A DNA stretch of 22,653 nt from Actinomycetes bacterium (GTDB lineage Bacteria > Actinomycetota > Actinomycetes > Actinomycetales > Micrococcaceae). The notes beneath the pieces were generated by a model that had not been told where the DNA came from, did no database searches, and saw only the letters and a program-made list of their open reading frames with translations. The stretch covers positions 1-22,653 of the forward strand of contig JAFAAV010000046.1 in assembly GCA_023426375.1 (NCBI GenBank), read 5' to 3'. The position numbers were made by a program, and so were the translations under genes. This document shows, piece after piece, positions 7,106-16,092 of the stretch; position 1 is the stretch's first letter, and every line of letters starts with the position of its first letter.

Positions 7106-8290
7106 TCACTCACCAGGGCGGTGCCCCTTTATGACGCGGTCCACTACCAGCCCGGCAATCAGTGCCCAGAACGCCGCACCGACCCCGGCCACCACTACTC
7201 CCGAGGCGGCCACCAGAAAGGTCACGGCCGCGGGGACGCGTGTGGTTTCGGAGGACAAGGCGGTCCCGGCGGAAGATGCGAACGTTGCGATCAAGGCCAG
7301 TCCGGCGACCGCCGCGAGTAACCCCGCGGGAGCGGCGTCGGACGCTGCGGCTACGGCGGGCGAGAGAGGTCCGAGCAGCAGATAGACCAACCCGCAGGTA
7401 ACTCCGGCGAGCCACCGCCGGGCGGGGTCCGGACCAGCCTCGGGGCCGGCAGCCAGGGCAGCGGAAATGGCCGCGAGATTGATGGCGTGACCACCGACGG
7501 GGGCGCCCAGCGAGGTGGCCGCGCCCGTGTAGACCAGGGCCGAACGCATGGGCGCGGGATAACCGAACGAGGCCAGGACCGTGACACCTGGGATGTTCTG
7601 ACTGGTCATGGTGACCACGTACAGCGGCAGTGCGATCGCCACGGCCACGTCCCACGAGAATTCGGGGGCCGTCCAGGTCAATCGGGGTTGCAACGAGGCG
7701 ACATCGAGGGTGCCGAAGGTGCCGCTGAATCCCATGACAACGACCGCGGCAGCCAGGGCGCCGGGAACGGCCCAGCGAGGCGCCAGCCGAAGCAGTACGA
7801 GCCACGTGAGCACCAAGGGTCCGATCACCAGGGGCGTCTGCGCCAATGACAGAAAGGGCGCCACACACAGCGGAAGCAGAACGCCGGCGAGCATGGCGGA
7901 CGCGATCGCCGGGGGAATCCTGCTGACCAGGACGGCCAGCGGGCGGAACAGACCGGTGAGAAGAATGAGCACGCCGGTGAGGACAAACGCACCCACGGCC
8001 GTTGCGAAGCCCCCTTCGGGTGCGGCCGTGGTGGCCAGAAGCGCGGCGCCCGGTGTGGACCAGGCCATGGTCACGGGCATCCGGAACCGCCAGGAGAACA
8101 GCACGCACCCCAATCCCATGGTGAGACACAGGATGGCCACCCCGGAGCCGGCTTCCGCGGGAGAAGCCCCCACTGCCGTGAGGCCGGCCAGCACCACCGC
8201 AAATGAGGATGAGAAACCCACAACGGCGGAAATCACCCCCGCAAGAACGGCCTCGGAACTCTGGCCTCGGTGGGGCGGTCGTGCGGACAT
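7106..8290 (-). CDS. benE: BenE-family benzoate/proton symporter
   Basis: This 394-residue, strongly hydrophobic protein has 11-12 membrane helices and matches the BenE family, secondary transporters first described for proton-driven benzoate uptake. Supporting stretches are the N-terminal SAVVGFSSSFAVVLAGL, the mid-protein VTMTSQNIPGVTVLASFGY and the GHAINLAAISAALAAG segment, all conserved landmarks of the family. ATG 8290 is preceded by GAAGGG at good distance; an upstream GTG at 8335 would add 15 residues without a ribosome site. No benzoate-degradation enzyme lies nearby, so the real substrate may be another aromatic acid or unrelated. The upstream region is divergent from the acyltransferase pseudogene. 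Confidence 0.9.
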   Translation of the reverse strand: MSARPPHRGQSSEAVLAGVISAVVGFSSSFAVVLAGLTAVGASPAEAGSGVAILCLTMGLGCVLFSWRFRMPVTMAWSTPGAALLATTAAPEGGFATAVGAFVLTGVLILLTGLFRPLAVLVSRIPPAIASAMLAGVLLPLCVAPFLSLAQTPLVIGPLVLTWLVLLRLAPRWAVPGALAAAVVVMGFSGTFGTLDVASLQPRLTWTAPEFSWDVAVAIALPLYVVTMTSQNIPGVTVLASFGYPAPMRSALVYTGAATSLGAPVGGHAINLAAISAALAAGPEAGPDPARRWLAGVTCGLVYLLLGPLSPAVAAASDAAPAGLLAAVAGLALIATFASSAGTALSSETTRVPAAVTFLVAASGVVVAGVGAAFWALIAGLVVDRVIKGHRPGE

Positions 8291-8543
8291 GCAATGGGCC
8301 CTTCGGTTTACGAATTGTTCATACAACAGTGGCACGCTACCGCGAGAGCTCGGGCCGTGGTGGCCGATCCAAGCCGGGGTGTCAGACGTTCCGGGGGATC
8401 ATGGGGAGCCCGTATCTTGATCTCTGAAAGAAGCACCGTTCGCATCGCAGCTCGATCATGTCCGCACGACACCGTCGCCCGAAAGGGGACCCGCCATCAC
8501 TGTCAAGACAGGTGAAGGCCACGCCCCCTGGCAGCCCGGCGAA

Positions 8544-10623
8544 ATGGTTGGTCCCACCCCGCCGCGCAGTTTCCCCACGTTCCGTCCTGAGATCGAGGGT
8601 CTTCGCGCGATAGCGGTCCTTCTGGTCATGGTCTTCCACATCTGGGAAGGCCGGGTATCGGGCGGGGTGGACGTGTTCTTCGTGATTTCGGTGTTTCTCC
8701 TGACCGGATCGTTCACGCGCGCTTTCGAGCGCGACAAGCCCATCCGACTGGCCGCGTATTGGTTGCGCACATTCGCTCGATTGTTGCCCCCGCTCGCCGT
8801 TGGCCTGGTCGTGATGGCCGCGGCGATCATGCTGCTGTATCCCGCCTCTCGGCAAGAGCTGCTCACCGGTCATTTATGGGCCTCCGCCGGGTACATCCTC
8901 AACTGGGTGCTGTCCGAGCAAGCCGTGGACTATTACCAGGGCTCCGGCGTGCTGTCATCACCCGTGCAGCACGTATGGTCCCTGTCCATCCAGGGGTAGG
9001 TCTTTATCCTGTGGCCCCTGCTCATGGCGGCCTGCGCCGGCGTGGCCCGTGCCGCAGGGGTTACGTTCCGTTGTGTGGCCACCTATGCATTCGCGGCAAT
9101 CTTCGGGTTGTCGCTATTGCACTCGGTCGTCTCCGCAGCGGTCGACCCGGAGTATGCCTATTTCGAGCCCAGCGCACGCTGGTGGGAATTCGCCGCGGGC
9201 AGTTTGGCGGCACTCCTCGTGACACGACCGGGGCGGGGGAAGATTGCCGACACCGCCGGCTGGTTAGGTGTTGCGCTGATCGTGGTCTGTGCTTTCGGTG
9301 CTGGTCCAGAGGCCCGCTTCCCCGGCTGGATTTCGCTGCTGGTCCAGAGGCCCGCTTCCCCGGCTGGATTTCGCTGCTACCCGTTCTGGGGGCGTGTCTG
9401 GTCCTGGGTGGAACGGGAACCGGCAACAGGCTCAACGTGGACGATGCCCTCTCCTGGCGCTCTCTGGTCTGGGTCGGCCGTCACTCCTACGGCCTGTATC
9501 TGCGGCACTGGCCGTTACTCATCACCTACATGCTGCGCAGCGCCAACGACTCCGTTCCCGTATCCGCGGGCCTGGCCATCATGGTGGCGTCGCTCCTGCT
9601 GACCCTGGCCACGGAATGGCTGGTGCGCAAGGCCATGCCCGTAGGGGGGGCCTGCGGACCACGGGGCGTCGCTTCCTCGCGGTGGGCCTCGTCACGGTCC
9701 TCGGTCTGGGGTCGGTCACGGCCTGGATCCAGGTTCGGGAGAACCGTCAAGGGGCCGTGGAGGCCACGGCAGAAAACTTTCCCGGAGCGGCGTCGTTATT
9801 CGGCGCCCCGGTACCGGGTGGTCTTCGTCCGATCCCGGCAGCCGGTGAGAAGGACGCCGAGTGGACTTTCCCTGGGCGGGGCTGCACCGCCGATGAATGG
9901 AGCGGTCCCATCACCGACCGAGCTGAATGCTTCATCCACGAATCCGACAACGCAACCGGGGACGAACCCACCATCGTGGTGCTGGGCGACTCCCACGCCC
10001 GGCAATTCGCGGGGCAAGTGACTGCCTTGGCGGATGACCGTGGCTGGCGAGTGATCACGTACATCATGATGGGCTGCCGTTACAGGGGGCCCACCGAGAA
10101 GCGGGAAGCTGAGTGCAACGAATTCAATGCCAATGCGCTGCAGGCAACTCTGGACGAAAACCCGCAGGGCGTCATTGTTGTGGGCACGGAGTCCGACCCC
10201 AATGCCGTGGTCGGAACGGGTCCCACCGAGCAGGTGACCACCGCGCTGGACACAGGAATCGATCCGCTGGCGGAGCAGGGGACCCCTGTTGTGGCGCTGC
10301 GGGACAATCCGCGTTTCAACTACGACATGTTCGAATGCGTCGAAGTATTCGGGGAGGACCACCCTCGCTGCAACCCGCCGCGCTCCGTGCTGCTGGAGGA
10401 GGAGAATCCGCTGCGCGAGTTCGCGGCGAATCGACCCAACGTGGCGTCCATGGACTTGAGTGACTTGTACTGCCCCGAAGGAGAATGTCGGTCCGTGATC
10501 GGCAACGTCACGGTCTATCTGGATCGCAATCACATCACCCAGACGTACAGCAATACGATGAGGCCTCAGATCGAGAATCGGTTGGTGAATGCATGGGAAT
10601 CAGCGGGTGGCCTGAGTGGGTGA
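8544..10623 (+). pseudogene. Broken OafA-like acyltransferase with SGNH domain
   Basis: Conceptually one protein of about 680 residues: an N-terminal acyltransferase-3 membrane domain (FRPEIEGLRAIAVLLVMVFH, then GVDVFFVISVFLL and HVWSLSIQG), then a C-terminal SGNH hydrolase-like domain with VLGDSHARQF near 9976 and LDRNHIT near 10520. Such proteins O-acetylate cell-surface glycans. Three lesions break it. TAG (8997-8999) stands where the family has Gln in SIQGQ. A 38-bp tandem duplication (9299-9374) shifts the frame. Another shift occurs at seven G (9644-9650), where eight or five G would restore the frame. Three frames therefore each carry one good part. The start is also unclear: ATG 8544 has no ribosome site, while AAGGGG (8483-8488) sits seven bases before an in-frame ATC (8496). 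No intact protein can be made unless the lesions are reversible or sequencing errors. Confidence 0.9.
9299..9378 (+). repeat. 38-bp tandem duplication in the acyltransferase
   Basis: Unit 9299-9336 (starting TGCTGGTCCAGAGGCCCGC) is repeated exactly at 9337-9374, followed by a four-base partial third copy. Thirty-eight is not a multiple of three, so the second copy shifts the reading frame. Reading across one copy only gives the continuous protein FGAGPEARFPGWISLLPV. Confidence 0.97.
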
Positions 10624-10643
10624 CTTTTTCTGTAGGCCTTTGG

Positions 10644-10676
10644 GGGGACAAGGCTAATTCGGCGTGTCCCCTCTTT
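10644..10676 (+). terminator. Possible terminator behind the acyltransferase
   Basis: GGGGACA (10644-10650) pairs with TGTCCCC (10665-10671) around a 14-base loop, followed by TCTTT. The stem is short and the T-tract is interrupted, so this is only a moderate candidate. Confidence 0.4.
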
Positions 10677-11030
10677 ACTCTACGGTGGCCCCGAACCCAT
10701 TAGATGACGTGTCCCCAAGAAGGTGAAAACCGCGCTCTGAAAAGGGAAAATGATCATCACAAGGTGGTGGACGGCGGGCTCGCTGCGCGTCTTGTGGCAG
10801 TGGAATCCCGGCGGGGCTCGTGGTTACATAATGGTGTTACTTCAAGTACCGAAGAGCACATAATGATTTCCGCCAGGGGGCAGGAATCACGCACTTCGGT
10901 CGTGGTGATTGCGTCGGAACGCTGGGGGGCGTGAAGGCGCACTCAGTCACCAAGGAGTAATAGGTACGAGGCCATTGCGGGGGCATTGGCCTCACCAGCG
11001 GACTAGTCCGCGCCGGCTCTGCCGGTAGTT

Positions 11031-11087
11031 GCGTCCGCCGCGCGAAGGTTGTTTCTTCGGGGAAAGAAACAAGAGCGCGGCGGGCGC
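11031..11087. repeat. Large two-tier hairpin upstream of recQ
   Basis: Outer arms of 13 bases (11031-11043 and 11075-11087) pair with one G-T wobble and are nearly all G/C. An internal loop (GAAGG versus GA) follows, then a perfect inner stem TTGTTTCTT / AAGAAACAA (11049-11057 and 11064-11072) closed by the loop CGGGGA. There is no T-run on either side, so it is not a standard terminator. A GC outer stem with an A/T inner stem is unusual. Confidence 0.85.
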
Positions 11088-11183
11088 ACCCGAATTTAAC
11101 GGGATGGATTGCTTTTCCGTGTTCGTCTGAACGAGCATCATGAGCCCCTTATGCGTGTCTGATCGCGCTGACACACTGGCGGC

Positions 11184-13340
11184 ATGAACCAGTCACCGGT
11201 CACCACCTCCCCGCAGCTGCACGAGCAGGCCGTCGAGCATTTGCGAGCCCTCACGGGGAATTTGAACGCAGACTTCCATCCCGGCCAGTTCGAGGCCATC
11301 TCCGCACTGGTTCAGGACCACCGCCGCGCTTTGGTGGTGCAACGCACGGGCTGGGGCAAATCTGCCGTCTACTTCGTGTCGGCACTGCTCCTACGCTCGC
11401 AGGGTTACGGGCCAACTCTCATCATTTCGCCGTTGCTCGCACTCATGCGGGATCAAGTGGCGGCGGCAGCTCGCGCCGGGGTACGAGCCGCAGCCATTTC
11501 CTCTGCCAACCCCACGGAATGGGGTGAAATCACAGCGGCCCTGGAGCGCGAAGAACTAGATGTCCTGTTGGTCTCACCGGAGCGCTTGAACAACCCTAGG
11601 TTCCGTGATGAACAGCTACCCCAGTTGATGGACAAGCTCGGTTTGCTGGTTGTGGACGAGGCCCACTGCATTTCCGACTGGGGACATGATTTCCGCCCGG
11701 ATTATCGGCGTATCAAGGACCTGCTGGGGCACCTTCCGGATTCCGTGGCTGTCCTGGCGACTACTGCGACAGCCAACGAACGGGTCATTGAGGACGTCCG
11801 GGAACAGTTGGGAGTGGGCGCAGGCGGCCAGCAGGATGTCTTCACGCTCCGGGGCCCTCTCTCACGCTCGTCATTGCGGCTGGGAGTTCTGAGACTGCCC
11901 TCCACCGCCACACGACTGGCGTGGTTGATCGAGCACCTCAATGAGCTGCCGGGCAGCGGCATCATCTATGCACTGACCATCGGTGCCGCCGAGGACACGG
12001 CGCGGGCGCTGACCGAGGCCGGGCATTCGGCTGTGGCCTATACCGGTCGCACGGATGCCGCCGAACGGGAAGAGTTGGAAAGTGCCCTCAAGGACAATCA
12101 GGTCAAGGCACTGGTAGCCACCTCCGCGCTGGGCATGGGTTTCGACAAACCAGACCTGGGGTTCGTGGTGCACCTGGGAGCGCCATCCTCACCGGTGGCC
12201 TATTACCAGCAGGTGGGGCGCGCTGGTCGCGCCACCGACAGTGCGGACGTTCTGCTGCTGCCCGGCAGTGAGGATCGCGAGATCTGGGAGTACTTTGCGA
12301 CTGCGTCCATGCCCACGGAAGAGAAATCCGGGGCAGTTCTCACCGCATTGGCCGAGCACGGAGGGCCGCTCTCCGTGGCCGCATTGGAAACCCGGGTCAA
12401 CATCAAACGCACTCCGCTGGAGCTGTTACTCAAGGTTCTTGCGGTGGACGGCGCCGTGGAGCGTGTTTCCGGTGGTTGGCAGTCCACGGGGCGGCCGTGG
12501 GAGTACGACGCCCCACGCTACGACCGCGTGCGCCGCGCTCGCATCGCTGAGCAGCAGGCCATGATGGATTACCAATTCACCACCGAGTGCCGCATGCAGT
12601 TCCTGGCGGAGCAACTCGACGACCGAACGGCCCAGCCGTGCGAGCGGTGCGATGTGTGCGCCGGCGCCTGGTACGACACCACGGTTCACAAGGAGGCCTC
12701 CGCAGCAGCGGACAGCGCTCTGCACCGAGCGGGAGCACCCTTGGAACCGCGCGCGCAATGGCCCACCGGCATGGACCGACTCGGGATCCAGGTCAAGGGC
12801 AAGATCCCGGAAAAAGAACGGGCGGATCGCGGCAGGTCCCTGGCCCGACTCACCGACCTGGGCTGGGGCCAACGACTGCGGGAGATCTTCCGCAACGACG
12901 ACAACGGTCAGCCAGTGGATTCCGCCGTCGACTCGGCCCTCGGGCGAGCATGCATCGGTGTCCTGGCGCAGTGGGACTGGTCCGTCCGCCCCACCGCGGT
13001 GGTTGCCATGCCTTCGTTGTCGCGACCGGAACTGGTGTCCTCCCTGGCGCAGGGATTGGCCGCGGCGGGGCATCTGCCGTTCCTGGGCGCGCTGCGACTC
13101 AATCAGGATGTTCCACGCGGTAATCACGGTGGTAACAGTGCCTACCGTTTGGCGGAAGTGTGGGACCGATTCTCCGTTCCGCCGGAGATCGCCCAGGCAT
13201 TACGGGAGCAACCACAGCCCTCAATCCTGCTGGTGGACGACCTGGTGGACAGCCGCTGGACCCTCACCGTTGCCGCACGTGAATTGCGGTTGGCGGGCGC
13301 CACGAATGTTCTGCCGTTTGCTCTGGCCGCGCAAGGATAA
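11184..13340 (+). CDS. RecQ-like DNA helicase fused to a phosphoribosyltransferase-like domain
   Basis: This 718-residue protein joins two modules. Residues 30-360 are a superfamily 2 helicase core: Walker A RTGWGKS (54-60), Walker B DEAHCISDWGHDFRPDYRRI (158-177) with the aromatic-rich RecQ loop, TTATANE (193-199), and motifs V-VI GMGFDKPDLGFVVH and QQVGRAGR (342-349). A winged-helix-like part follows, and cysteines 469, 486, 489 and 492 form a RecQ zinc site. Residues about 600-718 resemble a type I phosphoribosyltransferase, with the loop ILLVDDLVDSRWTLT (681-695). The usual TGxT of the PRPP loop reads SRWT, so catalysis is doubtful. It would unwind DNA with 3'-5' polarity. There is no obvious DNA-repair operon: a hairpin-rich leader precedes it and a glycosyltransferase follows 30 bases later. 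Confidence 0.93.
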   Translation: MNQSPVTTSPQLHEQAVEHLRALTGNLNADFHPGQFEAISALVQDHRRALVVQRTGWGKSAVYFVSALLLRSQGYGPTLIISPLLALMRDQVAAAARAGVRAAAISSANPTEWGEITAALEREELDVLLVSPERLNNPRFRDEQLPQLMDKLGLLVVDEAHCISDWGHDFRPDYRRIKDLLGHLPDSVAVLATTATANERVIEDVREQLGVGAGGQQDVFTLRGPLSRSSLRLGVLRLPSTATRLAWLIEHLNELPGSGIIYALTIGAAEDTARALTEAGHSAVAYTGRTDAAEREELESALKDNQVKALVATSALGMGFDKPDLGFVVHLGAPSSPVAYYQQVGRAGRATDSADVLLLPGSEDREIWEYFATASMPTEEKSGAVLTALAEHGGPLSVAALETRVNIKRTPLELLLKVLAVDGAVERVSGGWQSTGRPWEYDAPRYDRVRRARIAEQQAMMDYQFTTECRMQFLAEQLDDRTAQPCERCDVCAGAWYDTTVHKEASAAADSALHRAGAPLEPRAQWPTGMDRLGIQVKGKIPEKERADRGRSLARLTDLGWGQRLREIFRNDDNGQPVDSAVDSALGRACIGVLAQWDWSVRPTAVVAMPSLSRPELVSSLAQGLAAAGHLPFLGALRLNQDVPRGNHGGNSAYRLAEVWDRFSVPPEIAQALREQPQPSILLVDDLVDSRWTLTVAARELRLAGATNVLPFALAAQG

Positions 13341-13370
13341 ATCACGGCTGTCTGTTTTATCCGGCTAGTC

Positions 13371-14504
13371 ATGCAGCAATCATCGACTCGTCCACTCGTG
13401 GACATCGTGATCCCCGTTCATTCACTCACGCGGCCACTCGGCCGTGCGGTGGATTCTGCGCGAGTTGGCGTCCAACCGCTTCCCGCGGATCAATATGTCA
13501 TCACCGTGGTGGCCCATCACCTGTCCACGGAGCAGGTTCGGGGCATGCTGAAGAAACAGCAACTGGAGGACATCCGAATCATTGAGGCTCCCGCGGAAGG
13601 GGCGACCGCCGCAGCTCCCAGAACCGCCGGTTTGGATCACACCGATGCCAAATACGTCTGCTTTTTGGACAGTGATGACAGCTATCAACCCGGAGCCGTG
13701 GGTCGCTGGGTCAAAATCGCTGAGAAGCATCACAGCGACATGGTGGTTCCGTGGCTGAAACACAGCAACGGCCGAATGGACATCACACCCGTCATCCGCC
13801 CCGGACGCACGGCCAAGCTGGATCCCGTCGCAGACCGGCTTGTGTACCGGACCTCCGTATTCGGATTGCAGCGGGTTGAATCGATCCGCAGGTTAGGTGC
13901 GGAATTCGACGTCGGGACGAGCACGGGAGAGGATCAAGCGTTCACCCTGCGTCTCTACGCCGGCGCGGCCAGGATCGACTACGCGCCCGGGGAACCCACG
14001 TACGTCATGCATGCGGACGCCACTGATCGAGTGTCCAAAACACCATCCCCTGTCCGAGCGCAGCTTGAACCTGCCGTGCGCATCCTTTCCAAGCCGTGGT
14101 TCGATGGAATTGCGCTCGAGCTACGCCGCGCATTCGTCGTCAAGGTAATCCGAATCAACGTGTTCGAGGCCGTAACCGCGCATTTGAAGGCCGGAACATG
14201 GACCCGTGACGAGGCCCAGGGCACGAAAGAAGTCCTGACAACTTTGCTGGGGGCTGTGCCCAGAGCGCGTGGTGATTTGTCCAGGGCAGATCTGCGCCTC
14301 ATTGACTTGTTGCTGGCGGGCGCGACCGAACAGGGCGCCGTGCGAACGGCCCTCACCAAACGACGTCGTTTTGCCAGCCCCGCAGCTCTACTCACGGCCA
14401 ACCCCGCGCACGTCATGGGCTGCGATGCGCCGGCGCGTTTCATGGCTGCGGCCACTGCCCAGGCGGCTCGGGACTACTTGGCCAAGCGACGCGGAAGAAA
14501 TTAG
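13371..14504 (+). CDS. Family 2 glycosyltransferase
   Basis: This 377-residue cytoplasmic enzyme transfers a sugar from a nucleotide donor. The GT-A fold shows in PLVDIVIPVHSLTRPLGRAVDS (8-29), the metal- and donor-binding DSDDSYQPGA (100-109) and the later STGEDQAF acceptor-site motif near 184-191. The C-terminal 150 residues are helical and not part of the conserved core. It starts at ATG 13371, 30 bases after the recQ stop and without a clear ribosome site, so it is probably read from the recQ transcript. It ends in TAG only six bases from the convergent flippase gene. Context suggests it builds the glycan that the flippase exports. Donor and acceptor cannot be told from sequence. Confidence 0.88.
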   Translation: MQQSSTRPLVDIVIPVHSLTRPLGRAVDSARVGVQPLPADQYVITVVAHHLSTEQVRGMLKKQQLEDIRIIEAPAEGATAAAPRTAGLDHTDAKYVCFLDSDDSYQPGAVGRWVKIAEKHHSDMVVPWLKHSNGRMDITPVIRPGRTAKLDPVADRLVYRTSVFGLQRVESIRRLGAEFDVGTSTGEDQAFTLRLYAGAARIDYAPGEPTYVMHADATDRVSKTPSPVRAQLEPAVRILSKPWFDGIALELRRAFVVKVIRINVFEAVTAHLKAGTWTRDEAQGTKEVLTTLLGAVPRARGDLSRADLRLIDLLLAGATEQGAVRTALTKRRRFASPAALLTANPAHVMGCDAPARFMAAATAQAARDYLAKRRGRN

Positions 14505-14510
14505 CGGCCG

Positions 14511-16013
14511 TTACTTCTTGTTGAAGCGGTCCGTCACCATGCGGAGGCGCGGAGACAGGTCGCGCCAGGACATGAGGCACCAGAGCAGGAGGAAGGCCAG
14601 CGTCACGCCGATTGTGATCAGCAGCGAGTCAAAGCGGTACGTGAACCACAAGCACAACAGCGTCAGCGCGTAACCGGTCAGAATCCGGGTCATCACTCCG
14701 CCCCAGGGCATCCGATCGTGAACCCACACGATGATCAGCGGCGCCGTGGAGCTGATAATGCAGCCCACCAGGTAGCCGATGGCCGCCGCCATCATTCCCA
14801 GTTCGGGGCCCCACCACACCATGGTGATGATGCCCAGAGTCATGCCGATCGCGTTGCACGTGGCCAGCGCGCGTACGCCCCACGGCTCCCCGCCGTTGAG
14901 GCGCGAATTCGCGGCGTTGAAGCTCGTGGTGGAGACCGCGAAGAACAGTGCGATCAGCAGGGGAATCGCTCCCTCGAATTCCTCGTAACGTGCACCGTAG
15001 AGCACCCGGACGAGCGGCTCGGCCCACAGGATTCCGACACCGAAGACGGGGAGGAACACCAGGACCATGGTGCGCATGATCGAGTCCAACTGAGCCTTCA
15101 TGCCGGACGTGTCCCCGGCGCTGAACATGCGAGCCATGGAGGGGGAAAGTGCAACCAACATTGCCGAGGAGAGCATGCTGGCGGGGGTCGCGATCGTCAA
15201 CGCAGCCGCGTAGTGGCCGATTGCTTCCTGGCTGTCGTAGTTGCCGCCAATGATTAAAGACAGTTGTAGCAGGCCCGCTGCGGTGAGGATATTGATGGAT
15301 CCCCAGGCGGTGAACTTGAGGATTTCGCGCTTGAGAGGTTTCGAGAGCTTGCTGCCGCCATGCACGGGCCACGCGGGGATGGCGTAGACCAAGTAACCGA
15401 TGCACAGGGGAAGTAGCAGAAGCGGGTTCAGCTCGGCCAGGAGCACCACGAGCAACATCGTGAGCGTGATGAACGAGCTGATGCAGTCCCAGAACGTGGT
15501 GGTCACGAACTGGTTGTTGCCCGTGCGAACGCCGCGCACAAAGTTGTAGGCGGACAACGCCACCACGAGTAAACCCGCAGACAGGGCATAGCTGATCGGC
15601 AGCTCCTGCGCGTAAATAGCGATGAATACCGCTGCCACGGACAGCACCGTCATGCCAACGAATGCGCTCCGGGAGGTATACAGCGCCACGGACGCCTGCT
15701 GATCGGCGTCGGACTTGCCGCGCGCCATTGCAATGTATTTGGACGCCGCCGTCCCCGACGCCTGCGGCCACAGAAGGACCAGGAAAAGTCCCAGGGCGAT
15801 CACCTGGTTGACCTGCCCGAGCTTTTCAGTGCCGAGGATATTGCCGATGAGCAAGCTGTAGCCGAAGCGTGAGAGGCCCTGGACGAACACGGCGATCACG
15901 GTCAGCGCGAACGCGGACCCGATGGGCTTGTCCTTATTTTCGTGATTGGGCGGCGGAAAGAGAATTCGCCGCCACCGGCCTGGAACGCGGGGAGCTGCAG
16001 CGGGCGTGGTCAT
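14511..16013 (-). CDS. Polysaccharide/lipid-linked oligosaccharide flippase (Wzx-like)
   Basis: The 500-residue protein has 12-14 hydrophobic helices and matches the MOP superfamily of polysaccharide exporters, which flip lipid-linked glycans or glycopolymers across the membrane. The N-terminal ALTVIAVFVQGLSRFGYSLL, the GNILGTEKLGQVNQVIALGL stretch and the mid-protein PLVRVLYGARYEEFEGAIPLL are typical. I placed the start at ATG 16013, just before the cytoplasmic basic segment; the frame is open to 16217 but that would overlap the divergent GT4 gene. The ribosome site is weak. Flanking glycosyltransferases on both sides support a surface-glycan role. MurJ is a relative, but the length and context fit a Wzx-type protein better. 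Confidence 0.88.
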   Translation of the reverse strand: MTTPAAAPRVPGRWRRILFPPPNHENKDKPIGSAFALTVIAVFVQGLSRFGYSLLIGNILGTEKLGQVNQVIALGLFLVLLWPQASGTAASKYIAMARGKSDADQQASVALYTSRSAFVGMTVLSVAAVFIAIYAQELPISYALSAGLLVVALSAYNFVRGVRTGNNQFVTTTFWDCISSFITLTMLLVVLLAELNPLLLLPLCIGYLVYAIPAWPVHGGSKLSKPLKREILKFTAWGSINILTAAGLLQLSLIIGGNYDSQEAIGHYAAALTIATPASMLSSAMLVALSPSMARMFSAGDTSGMKAQLDSIMRTMVLVFLPVFGVGILWAEPLVRVLYGARYEEFEGAIPLLIALFFAVSTTSFNAANSRLNGGEPWGVRALATCNAIGMTLGIITMVWWGPELGMMAAAIGYLVGCIISSTAPLIIVWVHDRMPWGGVMTRILTGYALTLLCLWFTYRFDSLLITIGVTLAFLLLWCLMSWRDLSPRLRMVTDRFNKK

Positions 16014-16092
16014 TATTGGGATTCTAGGTGATGGTGCTTGATACAGTTTTCCAGGCAACCACCCGTGTCGAGCTGTCAGGCGTCGGGCCCGG

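Larger units (their letters stand above)
10624..11183. other. Gene-free intergenic stretch rich in hairpins
   Basis: No convincing protein gene lies here; short open frames lack ribosome sites and family-like composition. Instead there is a series of inverted repeats. A nested structure spans 10848-10900 (outer ACCGAAG/CTTCGGT; inner TGATTTCC/GGAATCA with one bulge plus GCC/GGC). An 11-bp hairpin with one mismatch lies at 10968-10993, a perfect 14-base palindrome GCGGACTAGTCCGC at 10998-11011, the large hairpin at 11031-11087, and a small CCCG/CGGG hairpin at 11089-11103. I checked by eye for landmarks of RNase P RNA, tmRNA, 4.5S RNA, T-box and cobalamin riboswitches and saw none. It may be a structured RNA, a long recQ leader, or decayed sequence. 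Confidence 0.5.

Noticed and set aside
7110..8294. A second 394-residue open frame inside benE on the same strand
   Set aside because: It is a frame shadow: Arg/Gly-rich with no domain, while the overlapping frame encodes a clear BenE transporter.
8315..8326. TTGT-TCAT-ACAA as a MarR-type operator for benE
   Set aside because: Four-base arms are too short to separate from chance, and no regulator gene is adjacent.
10704..10934. 76-residue open frame in the intergenic region
   Set aside because: No ribosome site, no recognisable composition or motif, and it runs through inverted repeats. The minus-strand frames at 10757-10942 and 10992-11174 fail for the same reasons.
10640..11100. RNase P RNA, tmRNA or a known riboswitch
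   Set aside because: None of the conserved landmark blocks I know for these RNAs is visible on either strand, although the size and hairpin density invited the check.
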